Part shown: piece by piece, positions 8,930 to 17,121 of the stretch
How the letters are laid out: the number at the start of each line of letters is the position of its first letter
Position numbering within the stretch: the stretch's first letter is position 1
Assembly (NCBI GenBank): GCA_030374735.1
Contig: JASCIV010000528.1
Coordinates: 1 to 17,514, forward strand
DNA: 17,514 nt
Source: Gracilaria caudata
Taxonomy: Eukaryota > Rhodophyta > Florideophyceae > Gracilariales > Gracilariaceae
Reading direction: 5' to 3'
Notes under the pieces: model-generated
The model's input: only the letters and a program-made list of their open reading frames with translations
Database searches by the model: none
What the model was told of the DNA's origin: nothing
Program-made: the position numbers and the translations under genes

Positions 8930-9124
8930 AAACGTTTCTCGTTTCATGATGATAAGCGGTGTTTTCCGCACATGCGCTTCTTCTGCGTAACCCGAGAAGC
9001 AAGGCGGCTACTACCGTACTCATGAAAATTGTGCCGAACAAGCTATGATGACTGATAAACGATCCTGACAGCTTTCGAATGCCGATCTGCCCCATCTTCC
9101 GGTGGCAAAGGACCATAGCCAACC

Positions 9125-10720
9125 ATGAAAAGGCCTTGTCTGCTATTTCAAGTATTCGTGCTACTAATACTGGGCACTGCTGCTGCTCCCGTTGTTACAA
9201 AACTCGATGATTCGGAGCGATGGAGACAAAGTGTGGCTGTGCGGCTTACAACTCGTGGTCCAGACAGACCATTCGATGTACTCCGAACACGACGAGATTC
9301 TTCGGTGACAGTAACTTTCAAACGTGCAGTCAGTAACGTATTGAACGCCACCGAAAAATGCAAACTGTCGAGGGAAAAGAGATGCATGCTTGCGTCCAAT
9401 AGCCCAGGACTGGTTGGAAGAACGCATTACGAGTTTGCGGACGCATCTAGAAAGATTCAGGGCCATTCAACCCAGGTGTTTTTGGCTTGTCGGTGTTTGG
9501 ATTATGGTTGCAGGGAGGCTATGGTGCTTGAACCGAGACAGGTTAAATCAGAAGACGGAAAACAATCAGAATTGGTATGTACATATCCTAGGGTAGGAGG
9601 GAAATGGAGGGATTGTCATACTGAGCTGCTTCGTCTACAGGAAATCAATGTGGACGACGTTCATTCAATTCCGGATTCCACAGATTTTTCTGTAGAGCTT
9701 GGTCCAAACAATTTCTGGAGGGCCATCGGTAGACGGAGGTACATACGGGACATATCAAGGAGCGAACTTGACAGGCTAGAGGAGGTTATCTTTGAAGACA
9801 TCCTTGAGGACTTTAAGAAGAAGGTTAACGCTTCATCAACCGGTGAGTTCTATGTGTTTGGGAATGATACAGCAGGTGACTATCAATTTCCGGATAAATC
9901 AGCTGTCGAGGTCGGCGATAGCGAGGATTGTGCAAAGCTTTTCGATTTCGCTCAAAGAAGCGCAGACTGGATGGGTGCACAACAAGATCAGTTAGCAATC
10001 GCCAGAAACGAAGATTCTTTTATTGTACCACGGCCTGAAGAACCGTCATCATCAGATGCGTTTCTTGCGATTGGAACAGGGTTGACCGGTTTGTTTGCGT
10101 CAATTGGGATATGGACACATTTCGGACCCTATATGCGCGTTGCCGGGCAAAGAAAACCATCGAAATGGATGACGCTTTGGGAGGTGTTCAAAGCGTTGTT
10201 GGCGGTTTTCGTAATCGGTGTTGAAGTAGCAACACTGGCGTTCTCGTGGGTGACCCAAAACGAGGCAGAAGGCTGGAGCTCCTTCTTCACATGGTTTGAT
10301 GCATCAGTGGCTCTGTCCCCATCGGTAAGGGATTGCGAGTCCAGCGAGCAATTCGTCTGTTCTGCAGCTCGAAGTGTGTACGTGGTCGCGGGACTGATGG
10401 GAACCGCAACAGCCTTCCATCCGAACCGAACAAGATGGAAAGCGTTGTTGACTTCAATGGTGCTCATCATTGCTGCGAGTCTTGTGTTTGTTTGCTCGTT
10501 TTTCGTGAAGTCGTACCGGTCGTGGACGCAGAATGGACTATACGGGTCCTATTGGTGGACGGGCGAAGCTTATCCGACGACGCTGCTTGTAAAGCTCAAC
10601 AAACGAGACCGGCGACGCATTCACAAATCGCACGGGTTACTGCGAGTGAGGCTGGATACTGTGCTCACGAACCACAGTACCGTACCACGGAGCTGGTCGG
10701 ATTCAGGTAGATCTCGTTGA
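9125..10720 (+). CDS. Unknown secretory-pathway membrane protein, signal peptide plus four predicted helices
   Basis: This is an intact 531-residue protein with no intron and no family I recognise. The ATG at 9125 (AACC before it) opens a clean signal peptide: Lys-Arg, then a hydrophobic core to about residue 18, with probable cleavage after Ala-Ala near 20-21. Residues 22-310 are a hydrophilic ectodomain with eight cysteines (79, 87, 122, 124, 129, 152, 164, 269) and sequons at N74, N235 and N247. The CRC...C group at 122-129 and the pair at 152/164 suggest a disulfide-stabilised fold. Membrane segments follow at about 311-330, 353-374, 417-432 and 438-461. Between the second and third lies a loop with two more cysteines (404, 412). 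The roughly 70-residue tail is basic (LNKRDRRRIHKSHG) and probably cytosolic. The layout resembles a cell-surface receptor or a lineage-specific surface protein, but no motif supports a function. Confidence 0.85.
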   Translation: MKRPCLLFQVFVLLILGTAAAPVVTKLDDSERWRQSVAVRLTTRGPDRPFDVLRTRRDSSVTVTFKRAVSNVLNATEKCKLSREKRCMLASNSPGLVGRTHYEFADASRKIQGHSTQVFLACRCLDYGCREAMVLEPRQVKSEDGKQSELVCTYPRVGGKWRDCHTELLRLQEINVDDVHSIPDSTDFSVELGPNNFWRAIGRRRYIRDISRSELDRLEEVIFEDILEDFKKKVNASSTGEFYVFGNDTAGDYQFPDKSAVEVGDSEDCAKLFDFAQRSADWMGAQQDQLAIARNEDSFIVPRPEEPSSSDAFLAIGTGLTGLFASIGIWTHFGPYMRVAGQRKPSKWMTLWEVFKALLAVFVIGVEVATLAFSWVTQNEAEGWSSFFTWFDASVALSPSVRDCESSEQFVCSAARSVYVVAGLMGTATAFHPNRTRWKALLTSMVLIIAASLVFVCSFFVKSYRSWTQNGLYGSYWWTGEAYPTTLLVKLNKRDRRRIHKSHGLLRVRLDTVLTNHSTVPRSWSDSGRSR

Positions 10721-11071
10721 AGGAAATTGAAGCGAATGTTTTTGGGAGCAAGCGATAAGCCGGCTTAGCTTTTGGTTCTGCTGTCCTTGTCCTGGGAGAG
10801 TTCTTCGCACTCTTAAAAACAGTTTGCCGTCGATGAGAGATTGAAGGTGGTGTTATGTACAAAATCGTCGACGCTTGTAGTGTACGTGTCCATGGAGCGT
10901 TTACTGCAAACTGTTGAAAGCTGTTTCGATAAAGCGAAGTTTCGGTGACAGGAACGCGAGAGCTCCAGGCCTGGAAGGGGTCATCACAGACCTGCAAGCA
11001 GTTGGTCTGTGGTACATTGAATCTAATCTGCGCAGTAGAGCCTGCCTTGGGATGTGCATTCTCGGGTGGTC

Positions 11072-11092
11072 ATAAACGGTTCAACCGTTTAT
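11072..11092. promoter_or_regulatory. Near-perfect palindrome with paired Myb-type cores
   Basis: Arms of 10 bp, ATAAACGGTT (11072-11081) and AACCGTTTAT (11083-11092), are exact reverse complements around a single central base. Each arm carries AACGG, the core recognised by Myb-domain proteins. The palindrome is flanked by CGGGTGGT on the left and CGGGTGAT on the right, a near-direct repeat. It sits about 350 bp downstream of the secretory protein's stop codon. Which gene it serves, if any, is unclear. Confidence 0.45.
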
Positions 11093-11433
11093 CGGGTGAT
11101 GGATAGCAAGAAGAGAGAAAGATTGAGGGAACAGACTCCACTCAACGAACAGTGACCTCTTCAACCTCCGAGACGTTTGATTCAGTCTGTCACGCATCGG
11201 ATGTCCTTATACATATGTTTTTAACATCCTGTAGGATATGGTAGGCAACGGCTCATGTCTAAAGCTCAAGTAAAGCTTTGAAAACCCGTTTCGTTGTTTG
11301 GGCGTCACCTCAGTGTAATAAACTTGTTCACATATTAGCTGTGTATAACTAAAGAAGATCCTTCATAAGGTAGATAATAGATTCCCCTATACTTGTTGGA
11401 TCTTTATTCATCCAACTGACACTACTGTACTGG

Positions 11434-11730
11434 TTACCTTATCGAGTCGCCCTCATGAAGCGTTGTGAACCAAATATCTTGCCATATGATTTCCTTCTTC
11501 AAGAGGTGCGACGCATGCAGATCCACTCGCAAAACAAAGTAACAAGACTGGTCAGAATCAGATTTTCCAAACTCCAAAAGGACTTTGCCCGTATGTAATG
11601 TTCCTTTGATAACGCACCGGAGCATGATGAAACGACCTGTGCGCACAATAGGAAAGGAATCAGAGGCAAAAGCCAGAGTTAATTCGAATCCAAACAATTG
11701 CCGTACCTTTTCGCGCTTCTTGGAATCCAT
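11434..11730 (-). CDS. Hypothetical 98-residue protein with splice-like signals (uncertain)
   Basis: An ATG-initiated frame (MDSKKREKVRQLFGFELTLA) with balanced composition ends in HEGDSIR. No domain is recognised. Two features make it slightly better than background. A strong acceptor-like pyrimidine tract ending CCAG lies about 30 bp before the ATG (near 11765-11785 on the minus strand). Inside the frame, AAAAG|GTACGG after codon 8 and a pyrimidine-rich ...GCACAG|GT about 70 bp later could define a short intron. Splicing that intron changes the downstream frame and gives an alternative end, so the encoded protein is unsettled. It could equally be the tail of a decayed gene that starts near 12.27 kb. 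Confidence 0.2.
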   Translation of the reverse strand: MDSKKREKVRQLFGFELTLAFASDSFPIVRTGRFIMLRCVIKGTLHTGKVLLEFGKSDSDQSCYFVLRVDLHASHLLKKEIIWQDIWFTTLHEGDSIR

Positions 11731-11803
11731 AGTGCGGGCGGTGAAGAAGAAACAAAAACCAAACTGGAAAAGAAAACGGGAGTCAATGCGAATGAACGAA
11801 ATA

Positions 11804-12297
11804 TCATCGCATGCTCGCTGTAGGAGAGATTACAATCCGACGGCCAACTAGAGAGGAGACCATCGCGCGGCCTTGATTTTGTAACCTAACGAAAGCTACG
11901 CTGAGAACTACACTGATAGTTGGTAAACGATCTACAACCTTCGCTCCAGAGTCACGAAGGACCAAAACCGGGGGTTTTGCAGCCCGAGAATGAAGAACCA
12001 ACTCCATATATGCGGGAACATTACAACCCGAAAGCTCATGACCTTGGCCAAATGAACAATCAGGACCGGCACTGGAATCTTTACGACCAACTGTGTACTT
12101 CTGCGGTAAAAGAAGAGGGTGTACCTGACCGGGAGGTGGTTGAAGTCCGAAACCGGAGAGAAGATATCGATTGAGGATGGGGATGCTGAAACGGCGGGGG
12201 TAGTTGCGTTGATGTTGAGGGGGGCAGTTGATGAGGGGGAGAGCAAGAGAGCCGTAGCGAGAGCGACCAGGTATTTATAGTGAAGCCGAAGGCTCCT
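11804..12297 (-). pseudogene. Possible decayed gene for a secreted protein behind a TATA box (uncertain)
   Basis: Two overlapping minus-strand frames are unusually long and protein-like but lack a start codon. One is open from 12297 to 11932. It begins with a signal-peptide-like run (YLVALATALLLSPSSTAP) followed by Ser/Thr/Pro-rich sequence with the sequon NAT. The other is open from 12274 to 11804 and reads globular-looking sequence such as CSFGQGHELSGCNVPAYMEL and PVLVLRDSGAKVVDRLP. TATAAATA lies at 12279-12272, within the head of the first frame. One reading is a secreted-protein gene with a lost start and a frameshift around 12.10-12.15 kb. The other is chance open frames in pyrimidine-rich DNA beside a promoter. 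No family is recognised. Confidence 0.2.
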
Positions 12298-14081
12298 TCA
12301 GAGACTTCTAGCTGTGTTTTTGAACGTAGGGATGACAGGTCAACTTAAACAGAAACGGCTATAATGTGAGCAAAATTGCTTCGTACGTCCAAAGAGGAAA
12401 CAATCGACAAAGGTGAACCTTGGATACGTTGCCGGCATGACGTGAGGGAGAACATCTCTGAATTGGGAATTCTGTTTCAGGAGCTCATCAGACGCGAACA
12501 GCAACCCAATTCTTCTCTGCACCCATTCTTGATCACCTTGATTGTCTCGTATCCACTCTGGCATTCCATCTCATGACTTGAATGGGGAAAGGACGGATTT
12601 GTTGCAGCAATGTGTTAGTAACGGGTCAACACGTAAACGAAGACGCAGTGGTGGACCCAGTTTTCAACATCTAACGCTGGACCCATGAAGCAGTATCAGA
12701 ACTCAGAACGACACCCGAAACACAAGGAGAGCAAAAACGGCAACATTTCCTTGCTATCTAGCTGAACTATTCAAGCTAAGATTGTGAGCGTTCTCAGTTG
12801 CTCTTTCTTTATCAGTGTCAACAGGCTTTTCGTGCTCCGTGTTGCGTCAGATATGACTCAAGGCTCACGATGAGTGAGTCCTGAACGGGAAGCGCAAAAC
12901 CGCTACATGACGTTGATACACATCGACAGTAATCGTTGCATGTGCATGTGTCACCACAGACGAACACTAGTGCTCGTTTCCCAGGAGCCACTGGGGCTAT
13001 CAAAACGAAGAACACACTGCAACGCGGAAGGTTCTTTAGAACTCAAGAAAGGAGTCAAGATTGCAGATAAAGACGGACCAAGAGGAAGACTTCCAAAGGC
13101 AAGCCTTTAGTCCAGTGTCGTTTACTTTTGGAAAAAATGAAACGGCATGAATCGGGAACATGGAGAAGATATCTAACGGGTGCAAATTTCTCACGACCAA
13201 CCCTTCTGCCATGGTGTGAGCGACGCAACTGATGCTCGGGAGAGAACACTTTGAAATGTGATTTGCGAAGGTTGAGCCATAAGTCTCAGAAGCGCTGCCT
13301 TAAAACAAGTTCAACCTTGCAGAGCAGTATGTTTCCATTTCACGTGTCTCGAAGGAGTTTTCCAAACTTTGGATGCCGACGAGTGCTAGCCACCTGAGAT
13401 AAATGCTACGACGCAGCGAGGGGCCCATACGCATCTAGAGCTTACGTACTTTTGCATGTCGACCGTATGGACTCGTTGTGTTGCGGACAGCGCGCACGAC
13501 CCGGCTTTCGGCTCCACCTATGTGCTCAGATGTGGGTTTGATCGTCTCCGCAAAGTGACGGAATGGCATCCCCCAAGCATCAGACGAACAGTCAAAGGAA
13601 CCAGCCACCCGCGAACTTCATCGCTTGCAAGTTGTTATCCCTAATCAGAGGAAACAATGATGTTTTGTATCCGCCCGATGCGCATTGCATTAGTGCCGCG
13701 CATCAGAATGTACGAAGGTAGAAGATTTGTATGTCGTGTGCTTCATCGTTGACGCACATCAAACACCTCGACTATCTGCGAACAGTCTGGATTTTCGACA
13801 GCTCCTTTCGTAGGTTTGTCAGCGTTGCATGGTTGGTTGACAAAGACAATCGCTCGAGTTGTCAACATGCAAATTTTGGGACGACGACACAAGACCGTTC
13901 AGACACACAACTGGCCAAGTGGCATACGCGGCGAACACGAAGGCTGTTGCTGGAGACCAGGACCGTCTTCCCGCCAATCTCAATCTCAATCCGATCAACA
14001 TGCGACGAGGAGAATAACCGCACTGCGCGTGCGAACACCCTCTCGGTTCGATGTGAGCATCGCGCCACGGCCTTGCCACAA

Positions 14082-14228
14082 TTGGCGCCAACTGCGGCGA
14101 TATTGCGTTTCGCCATGTCGAATCATGGTCAAACGAAACACGATCAACTTGCGTTTCACCGCACCGCGTTTGGGACGAGGCTTCTACGCGCCACGGCCAT
14201 TTTCAAACCACCGTGAACGCCGACGCGT
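14082..14228 (+). promoter_or_regulatory. E2F-like palindrome and MluI box upstream of the 14288 gene
   Basis: TTGGCGCCAA, a perfect palindrome containing TTGGCGC (E2F/DP-like), lies at 14082-14091, and ACGCGT lies at 14223-14228. They are about 200 and 60 bp before the preferred ATG. Both site types are typical of G1/S-regulated promoters in eukaryotes (E2F in plants and animals, MBF in fungi). The sites are visible; their use is inferred. Confidence 0.35.
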
Positions 14229-14287
14229 CAATGCCTTCCCCCTCCCTTCGTTCTCTCTTGATTTCACCCCTCTTCATTTCCATCACC

Positions 14288-15457
14288 ATGATATGCAAAC
14301 AACAAGCACCATCTGAGCGTGCGCCCGATTTCCGTCCCGCTTCTCGAGCCGTCCCGAAGGTCGACACCTTTCATATCATTGTCGTGGATTGGCACACTGT
14401 CCACTCCCCTAATAATGCCGCCTCCGTCGCCACCCGTCTCCGTCTCCGCGATGCTGTCATCCGCTTTCTTCACAACCTTTTTGAGTCCACAACATTGCTA
14501 AGTCAACCTGTCATGCTGCTAGCTACCTCAGGTCACGATCAACAGCAAGTGGTGCGTATCGTGCAAGTTCTGGAAATGGCTTCCCCCAGCCACGCTCCCA
14601 TCGCTTCCGCCATGCAATCGTTGCGCACAACACAGCATAATTGCAAGCCACTGGCACCTTCGACGCTTCTGCAGTATACTGGATCTCTGGTGCATCAGCT
14701 CTCAGAGTGGGGTGCTTCTCGAAGCGCCACTCCACACACGTATATCTTCTGCAGCGCGTGCATTTCCGGCGCGATCTCCGCGGCAATATCTGCGTCACGG
14801 TCACCCATCTTCTGTTCGGATCGCAGCCACATCTTCCCGTGCGACGTGCTTTCAGAAGCAGACGGTCATCTGTCAGAGATTCTCGCGAGACTTTTGGAAC
14901 GAATCGTCACTCTCACGTTGCCCAGTGACGCGGCGGCCAGTCTCAGTGTGCCGCTGAACATTCGGCCTCGTGTACTGACAAGTGCGATCGAATATCCGGA
15001 TGCACTGGTGGCCACCAGACGTGTGGCCTTGCAAACTATTCGGGAAGACGTGCTGCACGGCACGCCGCTCGTGTTGTGGCCCAGCGCAAAGGCGGCGCAT
15101 CACATGGAGTGCAATATATCGTTCGGGATCGTTGTACGAAAACTACGAGACTGGGGCGAAGCGCTTCTGTGCGTGGCGGCAGGAGAGCATTCGCAGAAGC
15201 TGTTTGCTGTAGTTCCGTGCGCAAACGGAGTGCGCGCGGCGCTGCTACGCGAAGTGGCGCATGCAAGCACCATTCTACCCGTGCCGCGGGACATGGAACC
15301 AAACGACGCGGCGCACGGAATGGCGCGCGAGGCGGCACAGGAAACGGCCGTTCGCCAACTGCCCAGCAGCGCGTTCCATGCACAATCGCTGCGAATGGGC
15401 GGAGCGCGGCGCCGTTCCGTTAACGCGGGCAGAAGAGTGAACTTTCGAAGGGATTAG
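14288..15457 (+). CDS. Unknown conserved-looking 389-residue protein, possible von Willebrand A-like N-terminus
   Basis: This intact frame belongs to no family I recognise with confidence. I prefer the ATG at 14288 (CACC before it). An upstream in-frame ATG at 14231 has a poorer context, and the bases between are a C/T-rich leader; using it would give 408 residues. After a basic linker, residues 26-36 form a hydrophobic strand ending in an Asp (VDTFHIIVVDWHTV), followed by an amphipathic helix (RDAVIRFLHNLF, about 54-65) and a second strand (VMLLATSG). This order recalls the start of a von Willebrand A or Rossmann-like fold. Residues 205-325 alternate helices and strands (for example GTPLVLWPSA and GEALLCVAAGEHSQKLFAVV). 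The C-terminal 50 residues are Arg- and Ala-rich and probably disordered. A replication-control protein such as Treslin/Sld3, or a Mediator or TFIIH subunit, would fit a vWA start and cell-cycle promoter sites, but this is speculation. Confidence 0.75.
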   Translation: MICKQQAPSERAPDFRPASRAVPKVDTFHIIVVDWHTVHSPNNAASVATRLRLRDAVIRFLHNLFESTTLLSQPVMLLATSGHDQQQVVRIVQVLEMASPSHAPIASAMQSLRTTQHNCKPLAPSTLLQYTGSLVHQLSEWGASRSATPHTYIFCSACISGAISAAISASRSPIFCSDRSHIFPCDVLSEADGHLSEILARLLERIVTLTLPSDAAASLSVPLNIRPRVLTSAIEYPDALVATRRVALQTIREDVLHGTPLVLWPSAKAAHHMECNISFGIVVRKLRDWGEALLCVAAGEHSQKLFAVVPCANGVRAALLREVAHASTILPVPRDMEPNDAAHGMAREAAQETAVRQLPSSAFHAQSLRMGGARRRSVNAGRRVNFRRD

Positions 15458-15918
15458 GTGGCTCGTGGCTGGCGGCGCGACAAACGGCGGCGGCAGCGAC
15501 TGCGGAGATTGCGCGTGACGGGGCGCACGCGGCCATTGCTCGCGAGGCGGCGGAGCGTGCACCAATGAGGTTGCGAATCGGCGCGCAAATCGCCCACACA
15601 TCGGCTCGCGTGCAATATTTTGCACACGCGCGCTGATTTGCAAGCCGCGCGCAGCCTCCACCTGCCACAGCTGTTTCGTGTGTTGTTACGCCTTGTGGGG
15701 CGTGAGGTGCGACTGTTGGGGCGTGTGCGCTTTTTCAGCTGTCCGGTCCTCGCCACCAGCGCGTCCGTGCCGCCGCTCTCTCTAAGTGCACTTGCATACG
15801 CTTTCCGCTATTTGTGCGGCGTCGCCTGTGCCCATCCTCCCCGCGGCCCTCTGTGCGTTTGTTCGTGGCGCTCTCGACATCGTATCCATTGTGCTTTCTT
15901 TGCCGCTCGTCGCTTTCC
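15458..15918. other. G+C-rich intergenic region upstream of the GATA gene
   Basis: These 460 bp separate the unknown protein's stop codon from the GATA-factor ATG. They are G+C- and CpG-rich. One small inverted repeat, GTGCAA/TTGCAC around a TATT loop, lies near 15609-15624. No separate gene is supported. The GATA frame stays open upstream of its ATG back to about 15814 but without another ATG. The region probably holds the GATA promoter and leader. Confidence 0.55.
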
Positions 15919-16257
15919 ATGGCAGCTGTGAGTAGTGTGCGTATCTGTAGCAACTGCGGCTGTACTGAGACGCCTCTTTGGCGCCGAAGCCCGCTCGGAC
16001 CCAAGACGCTCTGCAACGCGTGTGGAGTGCGCATGAAGAAGGGCAGATTGATTTTCGTGCCATCAACACGTCGGTTTATCACGGTTGACGCGCCCAACAA
16101 ACGCACGCGCAAAGCGCGTGTGAAGGGCGCTGGCAGCGGTGGTGCGAGTGCGCCTTCAACAAACGTGCACTCTCCGGTGTCGAAGAGTTGGCGGAAAGGC
16201 ACTGCTATCGGTCTACACTTCTTGCTGGCTGCAATAGAATTTGTGGAGACTTCTTGA
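15919..16257 (+). CDS. Small single-finger GATA-type zinc-finger protein
   Basis: A 112-residue nuclear DNA-binding protein predicted to bind GATA cores. The finger is complete: Cys10-X2-Cys13, the TPLWRRSPLGPKTLCNACG segment, then Cys32-X2-Cys35, giving the CX2CX18CX2C spacing common in plants, algae and part of the fungal family, unlike the X17 of animal and AreA-type fingers. The basic stretch after it (VRMKKGRL, then STRRFI and NKRTRKARVK) would supply phosphate contacts and nuclear import. The tail after about residue 70 is Gly/Ser/Ala-rich and short; I see no LOV, PAS, CCT or second-finger domain. The ATG at 15919 has a good context (CCATGG) and lies only nine codons before the first zinc ligand. 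It could be a single-domain regulator or a competitor of longer GATA factors. The family call is very firm; targets are unknown. Confidence 0.92.
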   Translation: MAAVSSVRICSNCGCTETPLWRRSPLGPKTLCNACGVRMKKGRLIFVPSTRRFITVDAPNKRTRKARVKGAGSGGASAPSTNVHSPVSKSWRKGTAIGLHFLLAAIEFVETS

Positions 16258-16683
16258 CGTGCTGATGATGATGATGATGATGATGATAATGTCGGTGAAG
16301 ACGTCTGTAGGCTGTATATTGTTATTGTTGGTCGCTGTCTCCGTGGTGCTCGCTGCAGCTCTGTTGTGAGCTGCGGAAGGAGGTTGATGGCGCTAGTGTT
16401 ACTGTGTGTGCGATGCTTGTTTTTTGTTGTTCGTTTTTCCTTACTATTTTTGGTGGAGATGAAGATGTGGGGTGTGAAGCGGGGTGCTGTGTTCGTTTTG
16501 TACATTTGTATTGACGTGATAGAGGGTAGAGTTTGTGCACAAACTGCTACGGTTTGGACAAACTGTGTTGTACGATTTTTTTTGGTGGGCTGTGGGTGGC
16601 ACGAGAACTTGTATAACATTGGAGATAGTGGTGCCGATGTGGCAGTTGTAAAACTAAAGTACGAAAGGTTCAGTTTTACTCTG
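16258..16683. other. Convergent 3' region between the GATA gene and the minus-strand membrane protein
   Basis: Both flanking genes end into this 426-bp interval, so it should hold both 3' untranslated regions. It begins with a trinucleotide microsatellite (16263-16286) and continues T/G-rich on the plus strand. A 195-codon plus-strand frame from 16366 runs through it and over the opposite-strand gene; I regard that frame as chance. Confidence 0.55.
16263..16286. repeat. (TGA)8 trinucleotide microsatellite
   Basis: Eight perfect TGA copies followed by TAA begin 5 bp after the GATA-factor stop codon (16255-16257), in its 3' untranslated region. The run is a likely length-polymorphic site. It also places stop codons in one plus-strand frame immediately after the gene. 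Confidence 0.95.
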
Positions 16684-17121
16684 CTACTTGCGCACAAAGT
16701 CACCGACAATGACAAAGTGCACCAACACAAACACGCCTACAAGCACTCCGATGCCCACCCAAGCGCCCCTCACCAACAAGTTGAGCGTCTGCGTGCGTCC
16801 AGGCAGCTGCAACGAACGCACGCTGCGCTTCATTTGCTGGTCGCGTTTGGCGCGTTTCGACGCGTCTGCAGCGCGAGACTCAAGCGGCGTTCGAACGTCG
16901 TCCTCAAACTGATCGACCAGGTGTTGCTCGCCCGCCCGTTGTGTGGCGCGTGAAGAGGAGTGCTTATCTCCGGAAGCATTGTTTCGACGCATACGCGATC
17001 GTCGACCGCGCGCCATGCGCGGCGGCGTGATGGTGGTGCCGGCAGTGGCGACGTGCCGCGCGCCGCGCGCGACTGCACACGGCTGCAACGGCAACGCGGG
17101 GTGAAACGCCGGCGCGTGCAT
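16684..17121 (-). CDS. Small basic tail-anchored membrane protein, unknown
   Basis: The frame encodes 145 residues from the ATG at 17121 (G at -3), or 110 from the ATG at 17016 (MARGRRSRMRRNN). The choice is open; the shorter form begins with the strongly basic segment. Residues about 37-105 are hydrophilic, Arg/Lys/Ser-rich and mostly helical-looking (DQFEDDVRTPLESRAADASK). A single strongly hydrophobic helix follows at about 118-140 (WVGIGVLVGVFVLVHFVIVG), and only five residues follow it (DFVRK). That is the layout of a tail-anchored protein inserted post-translationally into the ER, mitochondrial or peroxisomal membrane. Sec61-beta-like subunits and SNAREs share this topology, but I do not see their signature residues. 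The gene is convergent with the GATA gene. G+C-rich DNA makes chance open frames commoner here, so existence is probable rather than certain. Confidence 0.55.
   Translation of the reverse strand: MHAPAFHPALPLQPCAVARGARHVATAGTTITPPRMARGRRSRMRRNNASGDKHSSSRATQRAGEQHLVDQFEDDVRTPLESRAADASKRAKRDQQMKRSVRSLQLPGRTQTLNLLVRGAWVGIGVLVGVFVLVHFVIVGDFVRK

Larger units (their letters stand above)
7082..9124. other. Gene-poor region between the TmpA-like gene and the secretory membrane protein
   Basis: No gene with recognisable motifs is visible. The most protein-like stretch is on the minus strand, about 7664-8137. It is interrupted by TGA at 7825-7823 and ends beside a donor-like AAAG|GTAAGG; I do not call it. 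Repeats are more frequent here than elsewhere. They include an 8-bp inverted repeat GCTCACAG/CTGTGAGC (8211-8218/8246-8253), two imperfect 24-bp tandem copies beginning TGAATGACGGACATT and TGAGTGGCGGACATT (8317 and 8341), the hairpin at 8516-8559, a 10-bp inverted repeat TGGTTTCTCT/AGAGAAACCA (8624-8633/8681-8690), a 19-bp direct repeat (8797/8911) and the palindrome TAGTATATACTA (8838-8849). Confidence 0.5.
10721..14287. other. Long gene-poor region between the secretory membrane protein and the unknown 389-residue protein
   Basis: These 3.5 kb contain no gene I can name. Short open frames overlap on both strands. The parts worth noting are the Myb-like palindrome at 11072-11092, a minus-strand candidate at 11434-11730, a pair of overlapping open frames behind a TATAAATA on the minus strand (11804-12297), and promoter-like sites from 14082 onward. 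From about 12300 to 13700 I see nothing structured. The 13730-14230 stretch has two long overlapping plus-strand open frames without motifs. It is best read as the promoter and leader of the downstream gene. Confidence 0.5.

Noticed and set aside
14231..14287. Upstream in-frame ATG at 14231 for the unknown 389-residue protein
   Set aside because: The context is weak (T at -3), and the 19 added codons come from a C/T-rich leader. The ATG at 14288 has CACC before it. The longer form is kept as an alternative.
13731..14316. Two long overlapping plus-strand frames before the 14288 gene
   Set aside because: They overlap each other in different frames, run into the start of the better-supported gene, and have no motif. 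Promoter and leader sequence is the simpler reading.
15735..16730. A 331-codon open frame on the minus strand across the GATA gene
   Set aside because: It is antisense to the unmistakable GATA zinc finger, is rich in Ser/Thr/Arg low-complexity runs (including the serine run made by the TGA microsatellite), and has no domain.
16366..16953. A 195-codon plus-strand frame starting in the 3' region of the GATA gene
   Set aside because: Its composition is irregular (Val/Leu/Cys-rich, then His-rich), and it overlaps the opposite-strand frame with a clean membrane anchor. No motif is visible.
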